Origin: Actinomadura atramentaria DSM 43919
GTDB taxonomy: Bacteria; Actinomycetota; Actinomycetes; Streptosporangiales; Streptosporangiaceae
DNA: 64,000 nt
Direction: 5' to 3'
NCBI RefSeq assembly: GCF_000381885.1
Contig: NZ_KB907218.1
Span: 6,840 to 70,839, forward strand
How positions within the stretch are numbered: the stretch's first letter is position 1; each line of letters begins with the position of its first letter. The position numbers were made by a program, and so were the translations under genes. The notes under the pieces are model-generated. The model was not told where the DNA came from, made no database searches, and worked only from the letters and a program-made list of their open reading frames with translations. Below, in pieces: positions 41,739 to 50,260 of this stretch.

Positions 41739-43706
41739 TCAGTCGTCCGACTTGGCCTCCGGCAGCTTCGCCGAGATCAGGTCCATGACCGTGCTGTCGG
41801 CGAGCGTGGACACGTCACCGATGCTCCGGTTCTCCGCCACGTCCCGCAGGAGCCGCCGCATGATCTTCCCCGACCGCGTCTTCGGCAGCTCGGCCACGAT
41901 GAGGATCTGCCGCGGCTTGGCGATCGGCCCGAGCGTCCGGGCGACGTGGTCGCGCAGCTCCTTCAGGAACGCCTCGCCCTCGACCTCCTCGCCCGCCTCC
42001 CCGCGCGGGATCACGAACGCGACGATCGCCTGCCCCGTCACCGGGTCCGTCGCGCCGACGACGGCCGCCTCCGCGACCTTCGGGTGCGACACCAGCGCGG
42101 ACTCGACCTCGGTCGTCGAGATGTTGTGCCCGGAGACGAGCATGACGTCGTCCACGCGGCCCAGCAGCCACAGGTCCCCGTCGTCGTCCTTCTTGGCGCC
42201 GTCCCCCGCGAAGTACATCCCGTCGAACCGCGACCAGTACGTCTTCACGTAGCGCTCGTCGTCGCCCCAGATGGTCCGCAGCATCGACGGCCACGGCTCC
42301 TTGACCACCAGGAACCCGCCGCCGCCGTTCGGCACGGACCGCCCCTGGTCGTCCACGACGTCCGCGACGATGCCCGGCAGCGGGCGCATCGCCGCACCCG
42401 GCTTGCCCGCCGTCACCCCGGGCAGCGGCGAGATCATGATGGAGCCGGTCTCGGTCTGCCACCAGGTGTCCACGACGGGCGTGCGGCTCGCGCCGATCGT
42501 CTCCCGGTACCAGACGTACGCCTCGGGGTTGATCGGCTCGCCCACCGAGCCGAGTATCCGCAGCGACGAGAGGTCGTAGCGCGCCGGAATGTCCGCGCCC
42601 CACTTCATGCACGTCCGGATCGCGGTGGGGGCCGTGTAGAAGATGGTGACCTTGTACTTCTGGATCACGTCCCACCAACGGCCGCGGTTCGGCGTGTCCG
42701 GCGTGCCCTCGTAGATCACGCTGGTCGCGCCGTTCGCAAGCGGGCCGTAGACGATGTAGGAGTGCCCGGTGACCCAGCCGATGTCGGCGGAGCACCAGTA
42801 GACGTCGCGTTCCGGCTTGAGGTCGAACACCGCCCAGTGCGTGTACGCCGTCTGGGTCAGGTACCCGCCGGACGTGTGCAGAATGCCCTTCGGCTTCCCC
42901 GTCGTCCCGGACGTGTAGAGGATGTAGAGCGGGTGCTCCGCGTCCACCGGCTCCGGGGTGTGCTGGTCCGACTGGCGCTCGACCAGGTCCTCCCACCACA
43001 CGTCGCGCTCCGTCTCCGCGACGTCCTCACCGGTGCGCCGCACGACGAGCACATGCTCCACCGAAGGCGCGTCGGCGACGGCCTGGTCCACCGTGGGCTT
43101 CAGCGACGACGGCTTGCCGCGCCGGAACCCGCCGTCCGCCGTGATCACCACGCGGGCCTGCGCGTCGTCGATGCGGGTGCGCAGCGCGTCGGCGGAGAAC
43201 CCGCCGAACACCACCGAGTGCGTCGCGCCGATCCGCGCGCACGCCAGCATCGAGATCGGCAGCTCGGGGATCATCGGCAGGTAGATCGCCACCCGGTCGC
43301 CCTTGCGGACGCCCAGCTCCAGCAGCGCGTTCGCGGCCTTGCTCACCTCGCGCTTGAGATCCGCGTAGGTGAGCGTGCGGCTGTCGCCGGGCTCGCCCTC
43401 CCAGTGGTAGGCGACCTTCGCGCCCAGTCCCGCCTCGACGTGCCGGTCGACGCAGTTGTACGCCACGTTCAGCTCGCCGCCCACGAACCACTTCGCGAAC
43501 GGCGGATTGCTCCAGTCCAGAACCTCGTCCCACGGCCTGCTCCACGACAGGCGTTCGGCCTGCGCGGCCCAGAAGCCCAGCCGGTCGGCCGCGGCCTCCT
43601 CGTACGCCGCCGCGGTGACGTTGGCGGACTCGGCGAGCTCAGCCGGCGGGGGAAAACGTCGCGTCTCCTGTAGGAGGTTCGACAGTGTCTCTTGGCTCTC
43701 GCTCAC
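41739..43706 (-). CDS. acs: acetyl-CoA synthetase
   Basis: A 655-residue enzyme, the normal length for Acs, converting acetate, ATP and CoA to acetyl-CoA. Signatures include VVFGGFSADALRTRI, the P-loop YTSGTTGKPKG, GWVTGHSYIVYGPL and the A10 Lys614 in PKTRSGKIMRR, the residue usually controlled by acetylation. GTG at 43706 follows AGGAG by five bases. The frame stays open far upstream but is not Acs-like there. Single gene with its own terminator; acs also sits in this locus in Streptomyces and mycobacteria. Confidence 0.95.
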   Translation of the reverse strand: MSESQETLSNLLQETRRFPPPAELAESANVTAAAYEEAAADRLGFWAAQAERLSWSRPWDEVLDWSNPPFAKWFVGGELNVAYNCVDRHVEAGLGAKVAYHWEGEPGDSRTLTYADLKREVSKAANALLELGVRKGDRVAIYLPMIPELPISMLACARIGATHSVVFGGFSADALRTRIDDAQARVVITADGGFRRGKPSSLKPTVDQAVADAPSVEHVLVVRRTGEDVAETERDVWWEDLVERQSDQHTPEPVDAEHPLYILYTSGTTGKPKGILHTSGGYLTQTAYTHWAVFDLKPERDVYWCSADIGWVTGHSYIVYGPLANGATSVIYEGTPDTPNRGRWWDVIQKYKVTIFYTAPTAIRTCMKWGADIPARYDLSSLRILGSVGEPINPEAYVWYRETIGASRTPVVDTWWQTETGSIMISPLPGVTAGKPGAAMRPLPGIVADVVDDQGRSVPNGGGGFLVVKEPWPSMLRTIWGDDERYVKTYWSRFDGMYFAGDGAKKDDDGDLWLLGRVDDVMLVSGHNISTTEVESALVSHPKVAEAAVVGATDPVTGQAIVAFVIPRGEAGEEVEGEAFLKELRDHVARTLGPIAKPRQILIVAELPKTRSGKIMRRLLRDVAENRSIGDVSTLADSTVMDLISAKLPEAKSDD

Positions 43707-43943
43707 ACGTACTCCTCGCTGATGAAAGTGGAGCTTCCGGCCAGGCCCACTCCAGCAGGAGTCAGCGTCCCGTATCAAGACGCCCCTGCTCCGGGCGGGC
43801 CGGGGGCGCCGGACGCTCCCTACTCCGGACGGGATGCTATGTGATGCCCGCCACAACCGATCGCCGGAGGTCCTTCCCTCGCGGCGCGGCGGCGGAACCA
43901 CCCGGGGCGGAAGCTGCCCGGACGACCGCATAGGGTCGGCTCC

Positions 43944-44735
43944 GTGACCGATGCACTCGCCTCCGTTGCCGACCTCCCCGGCGTCGCCGAAGCCGTCGCC
44001 GACGCGCGCAAGGCCGTCGACCGCCTCCTCGGCCACCGCATCCTGCGGCGGCGCAGCGCCGAGGTGTCGACCGAGTCCGCGCTGCGCGGCGCCCGCGCGT
44101 CCGCCGTGCTGGAGGGCGCGTCGGTGACGCTGGACGAGCTGCGCACCACCGAGCACCCGTCCGACCCGGTCGTGCAGGGCTCGCTGCGCGTGTCCGCCGA
44201 GATCGGCGCGCTCGCCGAGACGTGGCGGCAGGCGCCCCGGCAGGTCCTGGCCCGGCTGCACGTGCTCGTCGCCGCCGACGCGGTGGACGCCGAGGCGCTC
44301 GGCCGTCCGCGCGCGGAGGGCAAGCCGTCCACCGATCCGCTCGGGCTCGGCGACGCCCCGCCGCCGGACGCCGTCGCGGCCCGCCTCGACCAGCTCAGCG
44401 CGCTGCTGACCGAGCCGACGAAGGCCCCGGCGCTGGTCGTCGCGGCGATCGTCCACGGCGAGCTGGCGGTGCTGCGGCCGTTCGGCTGGGGCGACGGGAT
44501 CGTGGCGCGCGCCGCGCAGCGGCTGACGCTCGTCGCGCGCGGCTTCGACCCGAAGTCGCTGACCGCGCCCGAGACGGGCCACGCGGAGCTGTCCGGCGCG
44601 TACGGCGAGGCGCTGCGCGGCTACGCGGCGGGCGGCGCGGACGGCGTCGCGGCCTGGGTCGCGCACTGCGCGGACGCGACCGCCGCCGCCGCGCGCGACT
44701 CGCAGGCGATCTGCGAAGCCCTGATGCGCGGCTGA
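43944..44735 (+). CDS. Fic-fold protein with degenerate active-site motif
   Basis: A 263-residue all-helical protein resembling Fic. ARASAVLEGASVTLDELR matches the substrate-side helix, and LRPFGWGDGIVARAAQRL aligns with the Fic motif HPFx(D/E)GNGRxxR. The catalytic His is Arg178, the invariant Asn is Asp and the Arg is Ile, so AMP transfer by the usual chemistry is unlikely. It may be a binding pseudoenzyme. No toxin-antitoxin partner is adjacent; a pentapeptide-repeat gene follows by 34 bp. Confidence 0.68.
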   Translation: MTDALASVADLPGVAEAVADARKAVDRLLGHRILRRRSAEVSTESALRGARASAVLEGASVTLDELRTTEHPSDPVVQGSLRVSAEIGALAETWRQAPRQVLARLHVLVAADAVDAEALGRPRAEGKPSTDPLGLGDAPPPDAVAARLDQLSALLTEPTKAPALVVAAIVHGELAVLRPFGWGDGIVARAAQRLTLVARGFDPKSLTAPETGHAELSGAYGEALRGYAAGGADGVAAWVAHCADATAAAARDSQAICEALMRG

Positions 44736-44769
44736 CGGTTCTGTCCGACCCGGCGGGTACGTTCGGCGC

Positions 44770-45387
44770 GTGGTCGAACGACGTCCCGGGGCGGCCGCCC
44801 CGGCAACCGAGACGACGGTGCGCTCCGCCGACTGGGATTCGCGGGACCTGGGTGACGAGGAGCACACCCGCGTCCTGTTCACCGAGGTGGACATGACGGA
44901 GGCGACGAGCGCCGCCGCCGTCTTCACCGAGTGCGTGTTCCGGGGCGTCCGGTTCAACGTGTCGTCCCACGCCGACTCGGCGTTCCTGAACTGCACGTTC
45001 GTGCGGTGCTCCTTCTTCGACGCGACGTTCACCGGCTGCAAGCTCGTCGGCTCCCGGTTCGACGACTGCTCGCACGACCTGATGAAGGTCGGCGGCGGCG
45101 ACTGGTCGTTCACCGGGCTGCCCGGCGCGGATCTGCGGCGCGCCGACTTCGCCGACGTCCGGCTGCGCGAGGCCGATCTGACGGGCGCGCGGCTGGCGGG
45201 GGCGCCGGTGCGGCGCTGCGACCTGTCGGGGGCGTGGCTGCACAAGGCCGACCTTTCGGGCTGCGACCTGCGCGGATCGGTGCTGCCGCCGCTCGATCCC
45301 GCGACGGTGGAGCTGCGGGGCGCGGTCGTCGATCCGGCGCAGGCGGTGGCGCTGGTGACGGCGCTCGGCCTGGAGGTCCGTTCCTAG
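44770..45387 (+). CDS. pentapeptide-repeat protein
   Basis: A 205-residue right-handed beta-helix protein. A(D/N)LXX-like repeats run from about residue 45 to 185: ECVFRGVRF, NCTFVRCSF, ADLRRADFADVRLREADLTG, CDLSGAWLHKADLSGCDLRG. Such proteins can mimic DNA and protect gyrase (Qnr type) or act as scaffolds. The central break (SHDLMKVGGGDW) is typical of the Qnr-like group. It is read with the Fic-like gene. Whether it gives quinolone tolerance is unknown. Confidence 0.87.
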   Translation: MVERRPGAAAPATETTVRSADWDSRDLGDEEHTRVLFTEVDMTEATSAAAVFTECVFRGVRFNVSSHADSAFLNCTFVRCSFFDATFTGCKLVGSRFDDCSHDLMKVGGGDWSFTGLPGADLRRADFADVRLREADLTGARLAGAPVRRCDLSGAWLHKADLSGCDLRGSVLPPLDPATVELRGAVVDPAQAVALVTALGLEVRS

Positions 45388-45587
45388 ACGGCGTGTTCGA
45401 GAGGGGGCGAGGCGACGGCGTCCAGCGGCTTGGCGGGACGCGGACCAGTCCTTTCCCCGGCGCGTCCGTGCGTGGACGACCGGGATGCCGGTGTTGTTCG
45501 GCTGAGTGATCGGTTGCGCGGAATTCACAGGAATGAACCGGTGAAAAGTCTAGTTCGTCCTATTTTGTACCGAGTCCACCGCCCGGT

Positions 45588-45619
45588 AAGTGATCACAGA
45601 CCGTGATCGTTTGTTTTTT
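45588..45619 (+). terminator. classical intrinsic terminator with T tract (plus strand)
   Basis: A stem of ten pairs (45588-45597 with 45603-45612, two of them G-T) around loop AGACC is followed by GTTTTTT ending at 45619. The G-T pairs favour an RNA on the plus strand. T-tract terminators are rare in this window. It ends rightward transcripts, either the pentapeptide operon (201 bp upstream) or a short RNA in 45400-45600. Confidence 0.7.
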
Positions 45620-45714
45620 CCGAAACGCACGGTAACGATCAATAGGCCACCCGGCCGATATGCCCGACCTGCCCGGCACCTCCCGACCTGCGAGCACACC
45701 GATGTAGCCGAACG

Positions 45715-45740
45715 AGAAGAAAAGTCACCAGAGGGGTGAC
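45715..45740 (-). terminator. intrinsic terminator with T tract (minus strand)
   Basis: Read leftward, GTCACC-CCTCT-GGTGAC forms a perfect six-pair stem followed by TTTTCTTCT (45723-45715). No protein gene lies to its right on the minus strand before ssd, so it should end a non-coding RNA transcribed away from ssd. Confidence 0.68.
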
Positions 45741-45916
45741 ATTGTGGCTCGACGGAAGTCGTAACAGTCGGGCAGCATATGTTGTATCTGCCTAGACTGT
45801 AGGCGGTGACTTTGCGTCTCCTGTAGACGCCGCTGGCGCACGCCCGCGGTGATCTACGCTCTCGATGCTTTCCTGAGAAACGGTCCGGCTCTACCCCCCC
45901 CGGAGTCGGACCGCAC

Positions 45917-45994
45917 GGCGACCCCCGCTCTCCCCCCCGGCGGGGGTCGCCTCATGCCCGGGGTGGGCGGCCCGGCCACGGGCCGCCCACCCCG
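45917..45994. other. two strong tandem hairpins upstream of ssd
   Basis: The first has a 12-bp stem (45917-45928 with 45940-45951). The second has a perfect 16-bp stem (45959-45974 with 45979-45994) and loop GCCA. A further 10-pair stem (45882-45891 with 45903-45912) contains a G-T pair on the plus strand. They could end rightward transcripts before ssd, or be structural parts of the candidate small RNA. A perfect TTATCCACA follows at 45997-46005. Confidence 0.65.
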
Positions 45995-46080
45995 AGTTAT
46001 CCACAGGCTCCGCGCGGATTTCCGCCGGGCCGCCGCACCGCCGCACGCTGGGGTCCTCCGAACCGACCGGGAGGAACCCC

Positions 46081-47148
46081 ATGACCGGCACCGCACTCAT
46101 CGCCAGCGGCGACGCGCCGCTCCGCGACGACCTGCTCCGCCTCGCCGCCGCGGCCGGCACGACCGCCGAGACCGCCGCCGACCCCGCGCGCGCCCGCGCC
46201 GGCTGGCGGCGGGCCGGGCTCGTCGTCGTCGGCGCCGACCTCGCGGACGCGCTGGCGGGCGTGCCGCACCGCGGCGGGGTCGTCGTCGCGGCCCGGCACG
46301 GCGATCCCGACGTGTACCGCCGGGCGGTCGCGATCGGCGCGCGCGACATCGCCGTCCTGCCCGACGACGAGCCGTGGCTCGTCGACGCCTTCCGCGCCGC
46401 CGCCGATCCGGGGCGGGGCGACGCGGGCCTGACCGTCGCGGTGTGCGGGGCGCGCGGCGGTTCGGGTGCGAGCGTCCTGGCGGCGGCGCTCGCGTGGACG
46501 GCCGCGCGCGACGGGACGTCCGCGCTGCTGGTCGACGCCGATCCGTGCGGCGGCGGGCTCGACCTGCTGCTCGGCGTCGAGGAGCGGTCCGGCGCGCGCT
46601 GGCGGGACCTCGCGCCCCGGCGCGGGCGGCTCGGCCCGTCCTCCCTGCGGGACGCGCTGCCGCGCGCCGGGAACCTGTCGGTGCTGTCCGGGGAGCCGGA
46701 CGGGCCCGTCCCCGGGGAGGCCGCGGCCGCCGTCCTCGGCGCGGCGGCGCGCGGATTCGACCTGACCGTCGTGGACGCGCCGCGCCACCCGGACGCGCTC
46801 GGCACCGCCGCGCTGCAGGCCGCCGCCGTGACGTTCCTGCTCGTGCCCGCCGAGGTCCGCGCGACGATGGCCGCCGCCCGGATCGCGCCGCGGCTGGCCG
46901 AACTGACGGCGGACCTGCGGCTCGTCGTCGGGCTGCCGTCGCCGGGCGGGCTGACGCCCGACGTCGTCGCGGAGTGCCTGGCGCTGCCCGCGGCGGGCGT
47001 GCTGGAGCGCGACGAGCGGTTCGCGGCGGCGGTCGAGGACTCCGACCTTCCGCAGGCGCTGCGGCGCGGGTCGCTGTCGGCGCTGTGCGAGTACCTGCTC
47101 GCCGAACTGCCGCTCACGGACCGTCCGGCACCGCTGGCAGCGGCCTGA
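46081..47148 (+). CDS. ssd: Ssd/TadZ-like septum-site/pilus-assembly ATPase homologue
   Basis: A 355-residue protein of the Rv3660c (Ssd)/CpaE-TadZ type. The N-terminal about 110 residues are receiver-like; the rest is a MinD/ParA-like domain. Its Walker A is GARGGSGAS (about 123-131), lacking the usual nucleotide-binding Lys, while DADPCGGGLDLLLG matches the switch region. It is thought to place the Tad machine or influence septation. GGGAGG lies before the ATG. It heads the rightward ssd-tadA-tadB-tadC operon. Confidence 0.85.
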   Translation: MTGTALIASGDAPLRDDLLRLAAAAGTTAETAADPARARAGWRRAGLVVVGADLADALAGVPHRGGVVVAARHGDPDVYRRAVAIGARDIAVLPDDEPWLVDAFRAAADPGRGDAGLTVAVCGARGGSGASVLAAALAWTAARDGTSALLVDADPCGGGLDLLLGVEERSGARWRDLAPRRGRLGPSSLRDALPRAGNLSVLSGEPDGPVPGEAAAAVLGAAARGFDLTVVDAPRHPDALGTAALQAAAVTFLLVPAEVRATMAAARIAPRLAELTADLRLVVGLPSPGGLTPDVVAECLALPAAGVLERDERFAAAVEDSDLPQALRRGSLSALCEYLLAELPLTDRPAPLAAA

Positions 47149-47165
47149 TCAGGAAGGAGGGGACC

Positions 47166-48335
47166 GTGCGACGACTGTCGGAGGCGGTCCGCGGTCGGCT
47201 CGCCGAAACCGGCGCCGAGCCGACCGCCGGGCACGTCGCGGCGGCGCTGCGGGCCGAGGAAGGGCTGCTCGGCGACAGCGAGGTGCTCGCGCTCGCGGAC
47301 GAGCTGCGCGCCGAGTTCGCCGGGGCCGGGCCGCTCGACCCGCTGCTGCGCGCGCCCGGCGTGACGGACGTGCTCGTCAACGGCCCGCACGAGGTGTGGG
47401 TCGACGCGGGCGACGGCCTGACGCGCACCGCCGTGCGCTTCGACGACGAGGCGAGCGTCCGCAGGCTCGCGCAGCGGCTGACGGCCGCGGCGGGGCGGCG
47501 GCTGGACGACGCCTCGCCGTGCGCGGACGCGCGGCTGGCGGGCGGGGTGCGGCTGCACGCCGTCCTTCCGCCCGTCGCGCCGGGCGGCACGTGCCTGTCG
47601 CTGCGGCTTCCGCCCCGGCGCGCGTTCACGCTCGACGAGCTGACCGCCGCCGGGACCGTCCCGCCCGAGGGGGCACGGCTGCTGGCGGCGCTGGTGGACG
47701 CGCGGGTCGCGTTCCTGATCACCGGCGGGACGGGGACGGGGAAGACGACCCTGTTGAGCTGCTTACTCGGGCGGGTCGGGCACGGGGAGCGGATCGTGCT
47801 GGTCGAGGATTCCGCCGAGCTGCGGCCGGATCATCCGCATGTGGTCCGGTTGGAGGCGCGGCCGCCGAACATCGAGGGCGCGGGCGGGGTGACGCTGCGG
47901 GACCTCGTCCGGCAGGCGCTGCGGATGCGGCCGGACCGGCTCGTCGTCGGGGAGACGCGCAACGCGGAGGTCGTGGACTTCCTGAACGCCTTGAACACGG
48001 GCCACGACGGCGGCTGCGGGACGCTGCACGCCAACGCCGCCGCCGACGTCCCGGCGCGCTTGGAGGCGCTGGCCTGCGCGGCGGGCCTGACGCGCGAGGC
48101 CGTCCACAGCCAGCTCGCGGCGGCTCTGGACGTGATCGTGCATCTCGTCCGCGACCCGTCCGGCGGCCGACGCCGCGTAGCGGAGGTCTGCCTGCTGCAC
48201 CGCGCCGCGAACGGCCTGGTCGAGGCGATACCCGCCATCTCCTTCCCGCCGACCGGCGGGCCGGTCCTCGAACCGGGGGCCGCCGCCCTGGCGGCACGCC
48301 TCGGAAACCGCTGGACGCCGGGAGCCGCCGCATGA
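47166..48335 (+). CDS. tadA: TadA-family secretion ATPase
   Basis: A 389-residue PilT/VirB11-like ATPase powering Tad pilus assembly or secretion. Walker A GGTGTGKTT at 187-195, Asp box LVEDSAELRPDHPHVVRLEA, Walker B MRPDRLVVGE and the His box in GTLHAN are all present. GTG at 47166 follows AAGGAGG. The stop overlaps the next small frame as ATGA. It acts on the cytoplasmic face with TadB and TadC. Confidence 0.92.
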   Translation: MRRLSEAVRGRLAETGAEPTAGHVAAALRAEEGLLGDSEVLALADELRAEFAGAGPLDPLLRAPGVTDVLVNGPHEVWVDAGDGLTRTAVRFDDEASVRRLAQRLTAAAGRRLDDASPCADARLAGGVRLHAVLPPVAPGGTCLSLRLPPRRAFTLDELTAAGTVPPEGARLLAALVDARVAFLITGGTGTGKTTLLSCLLGRVGHGERIVLVEDSAELRPDHPHVVRLEARPPNIEGAGGVTLRDLVRQALRMRPDRLVVGETRNAEVVDFLNALNTGHDGGCGTLHANAAADVPARLEALACAAGLTREAVHSQLAAALDVIVHLVRDPSGGRRRVAEVCLLHRAANGLVEAIPAISFPPTGGPVLEPGAAALAARLGNRWTPGAAA

Positions 48336-48457
48336 CCGCGGCCTCGCCCGCCTTCAGAGCGCAGCACGAACACGCGCTCGCCGCACCAGCGTCCGCACGA
48401 CGGCAGATAGGAGCAACCATGACCGCCACCGCCCGGCCGTGGGAGCCGCGCTCATGA
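48332..48457 (+). CDS. possible 41-residue linker ORF between tadA and tadB
   Basis: This frame begins with ATGA overlapping the tadA stop and ends with ATGA overlapping the tadB ATG at 48454. Inside it a second ATG at 48419 has a good Shine-Dalgarno sequence (AGGAG, five bases) and would give only 12 residues. The product has no recognisable feature. It most likely serves to pass ribosomes from tadA to tadB by coupled translation. Confidence 0.35.
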   Translation: MTAASPAFRAQHEHALAAPASARRQIGATMTATARPWEPRS

Positions 48458-49158
48458 TCCCGCTGGCCGTGCTCTGCGCTGTCGCGGCAGTCTGGCTGGC
48501 AACGGGACCGCCGCCTGCGGCCCGCCGGCTCGTCCAAGCGCTGCGCCCCGCGCGCCCGGACGTCCATACTGCCCTCACGACCACGAAGGAACGCGTCACC
48601 GCGCTGCGGGACCGCCGCCGCGACCCCGACCGCTGGCGCACCGCGGTCATCGAGCTCTGCGACGGCATGGCCGCCGAGCTGACGGCCGGACGCGCGCCCG
48701 CCGAGGCATACACCCTCGCCGCCGCCACACTCGATCCCCGCGTAACCCGGCGGCTGCCGCCCTCCGGCGCAGACCCACCAACAGACCACCTGGAAGCCCT
48801 GGCAGCCGAACCAGGCGCGGCGGGTCTACGCCCACTCGCAGCATGCTGGCGTATCGGCGCTGAACGCGGCGGGGCCCTTGGCGACGTCCTGGACGGCCTG
48901 GCAACGGCACTCCGCGACGAGGAAGAACTACGCCGCGAGGTAGCCGCGCAACTAGCGGCCCCCCGCGCAACGGCCCGCCTACTCGCCGCCCTTCCCCTAC
49001 TCGGCCTGGCGATGGCAGCCGCGATAGGTGCCCACCCCGTGGCCTTCCTCTTCACGACTCTCCCTGGCCTGGCATGCCTCCTACTCGGCACGTCGCTGAA
49101 CGCGACCGGCCTCTGGTGGACCCACCACCTCGCCAAAGCAGCAGAAACGCCCCGATGA
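48454..49158 (+). CDS. tadB: TadB-type secretion F-domain membrane protein
   Basis: A 234-residue inner-membrane protein. An N-terminal helix (MIPLAVLCAVAAVWLAT), a cytoplasmic T2SSF helical domain (VIELCDGMAAELTAGR, then LRPLAACWRIGAERGG) and two C-terminal helices make up the TadB platform. ATG at 48454 is chosen for coupling to the preceding small frame; a GTG at 48439 is possible. Partner of TadC and TadA. Confidence 0.85.
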   Translation: MIPLAVLCAVAAVWLATGPPPAARRLVQALRPARPDVHTALTTTKERVTALRDRRRDPDRWRTAVIELCDGMAAELTAGRAPAEAYTLAAATLDPRVTRRLPPSGADPPTDHLEALAAEPGAAGLRPLAACWRIGAERGGALGDVLDGLATALRDEEELRREVAAQLAAPRATARLLAALPLLGLAMAAAIGAHPVAFLFTTLPGLACLLLGTSLNATGLWWTHHLAKAAETPR

Positions 49159-49373
49159 CCCCACCGTTCCCGGCTCTACCGTTTCGTCGCCGTCCATACG
49201 ACGCGCCGTTCCCGTCTTCCGCTCAGTCGACGTTCCCGAACGCAGCCCCTCGTTCCCACGGGCGGCCGCCCTGCTCGCGGCCAGGAGGCCGAGTTCGTCG
49301 TCGCATCGTCGAGCGCGGCAGTGCGGTTCGGCGGGTCGGCATCACCGAATCCAGCCCACCAGCCAAAAAGTGA
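49155..49373 (+). CDS. possible 72-residue ORF between tadB and tadC
   Basis: Its ATG overlaps the tadB stop (ATGA) and it ends ten bases before the tadC ATG. The product is Pro/Arg-rich with no known family. The DNA repeats CGTTCCC four times between 49163 and 49252, so this may be a grown spacer that stayed open. Coupled translation toward tadC is the only role I can suggest. Confidence 0.25.
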   Translation: MTPPFPALPFRRRPYDAPFPSSAQSTFPNAAPRSHGRPPCSRPGGRVRRRIVERGSAVRRVGITESSPPAKK

Positions 49374-49382
49374 GGTGTCCCA

Positions 49383-50192
49383 ATGACCGCCCTGTGGATC
49401 GCCGTCGCGTGTTTCGCCGCGTGCGGGTTGCTGTTGCCCCGGCCCGCGTCCCGGGCCGAGCAGCGGGTGCGGGCGGCGGCTCGGGCACCCACGGAGAAGA
49501 CGGGCGTCGTCGGGCGGGCGACAACGGCGGCGCGGGAGCGGAAGTTACGGCAGGGCGCGGCCGTTGCGCAGTCATCGCCAGCGTCGCGCGAGCAACAACT
49601 GCGGCGGGGTGCCGCGGTCGCGGCCGGGTTCGCCGTCGCGCTGGTCGTCGGGGGCGTGGCCGGGGTCGTCGGCGGGCTCGTCGTCGCCGTCGCGGCGGAC
49701 CGGGGACTCGGCCGCCTCGACACGGCCGACGAGCGGAAGCGCCGCGCGCGGATCGTCGCGGACCTGCCCCTCGCCGTCGACCTGCTGGCCGCGTGCCTGC
49801 GCGGCGGAACCCCGTGGGACGATGCGGTGACGGCCGTCGCCACCGCCGTCGCCGGGCCGCTCGGCGACGAACTGCACGCCGTCGCGGCGCGGATCAGACT
49901 TGGCGCCGACCCGGCCGACGCCTGGTCCGCCCTCGCGGCCGATCCCGCGCTGGCACCGCTCGCGCGGACGGCGAGCCGCGCGGCCCGCAGCGGGTCGGCA
50001 CTCGCACCGACGCTGGCCCGACTCGCCCGCGACCGCCGCGCGCACGCCCGCTCAGACGCCACCCGCCGGGCACGCGCGGCGGGCGTCCACGTGCTCGCAC
50101 CGCTCGGAATCTGCTTTCTCCCGGCATTCGTCCTGCTCGGGATCGTCCCGGCCATCGCGGGCCTCGCATCCACCATGCTCACACCGTGGTAA
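49383..50192 (+). CDS. tadC: TadC-type secretion F-domain membrane protein
   Basis: A 269-residue inner-membrane protein with an N-terminal helix, a helix pair (AVAAGFAVALVVGGVAGVVGG), a T2SSF cytoplasmic domain (VADLPLAVDLLAACLRGG, then LARTASRAARSGSALAP) and a last helix ending LASTMLTPW. It pairs with TadB as the platform for Flp assembly. Its 3' end is duplicated in degraded form just downstream. Confidence 0.87.
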   Translation: MTALWIAVACFAACGLLLPRPASRAEQRVRAAARAPTEKTGVVGRATTAARERKLRQGAAVAQSSPASREQQLRRGAAVAAGFAVALVVGGVAGVVGGLVVAVAADRGLGRLDTADERKRRARIVADLPLAVDLLAACLRGGTPWDDAVTAVATAVAGPLGDELHAVAARIRLGADPADAWSALAADPALAPLARTASRAARSGSALAPTLARLARDRRAHARSDATRRARAAGVHVLAPLGICFLPAFVLLGIVPAIAGLASTMLTPW

Positions 50193-50260
50193 CCCGGCCA
50201 CAGCCCGGACGATCGTCCCGGCCGTCGCTGGCCTCGCGCCCGCGCTGCTCACGCCATAGT
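50141..50260 (+). repeat. degraded tandem copy of the tadC 3' end
   Basis: The 50 bp at 50141-50190, coding the tadC C-terminus and its stop, recur at 50211-50260 with exactly 70-bp spacing and 40 of 50 matches (GATCGTCCCGGCC identical). Translated, the copy still reads IVPAVAGLAPALLTP against IVPAIAGLASTMLTPW. This is a decaying tandem duplication. Confidence 0.8.

Larger units (their letters stand above)
45715..46000 (-). ncRNA. candidate Ms1/MTS2823-type small RNA divergent from ssd
   Basis: The 693-bp gap between the pentapeptide gene and ssd has no coding sequence but a minus-strand T-tract terminator at 45740-45715. Counting back about 300 nt from it reaches the ssd promoter region. 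In mycobacteria a 300-nt RNA-polymerase-core-binding RNA (Ms1, MTS2823) is encoded beside ssd (Rv3660c), transcribed away from it; position, direction and size agree here. The 5' end is not resolved: GATAAC at 46001-45996 is a possible -10. A plus-strand RNA from TAGACT (45793) to the hairpins at 45917-45994 is the rival reading. Sequence homology was not tested. Confidence 0.45.

Noticed and set aside
43707..45245. Open frame extending acs about 510 codons upstream
   Set aside because: The extension is antisense to the Fic-like and pentapept­ide-repeat genes and has no Acs homology. GTG at 43706 has a good ribosome site.
45849..47165. Open frame extending tadA about 440 codons upstream
   Set aside because: It runs through the hairpins and across ssd in another frame. 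The GTG at 47166 has AAGGAGG and begins right where TadA homology starts.
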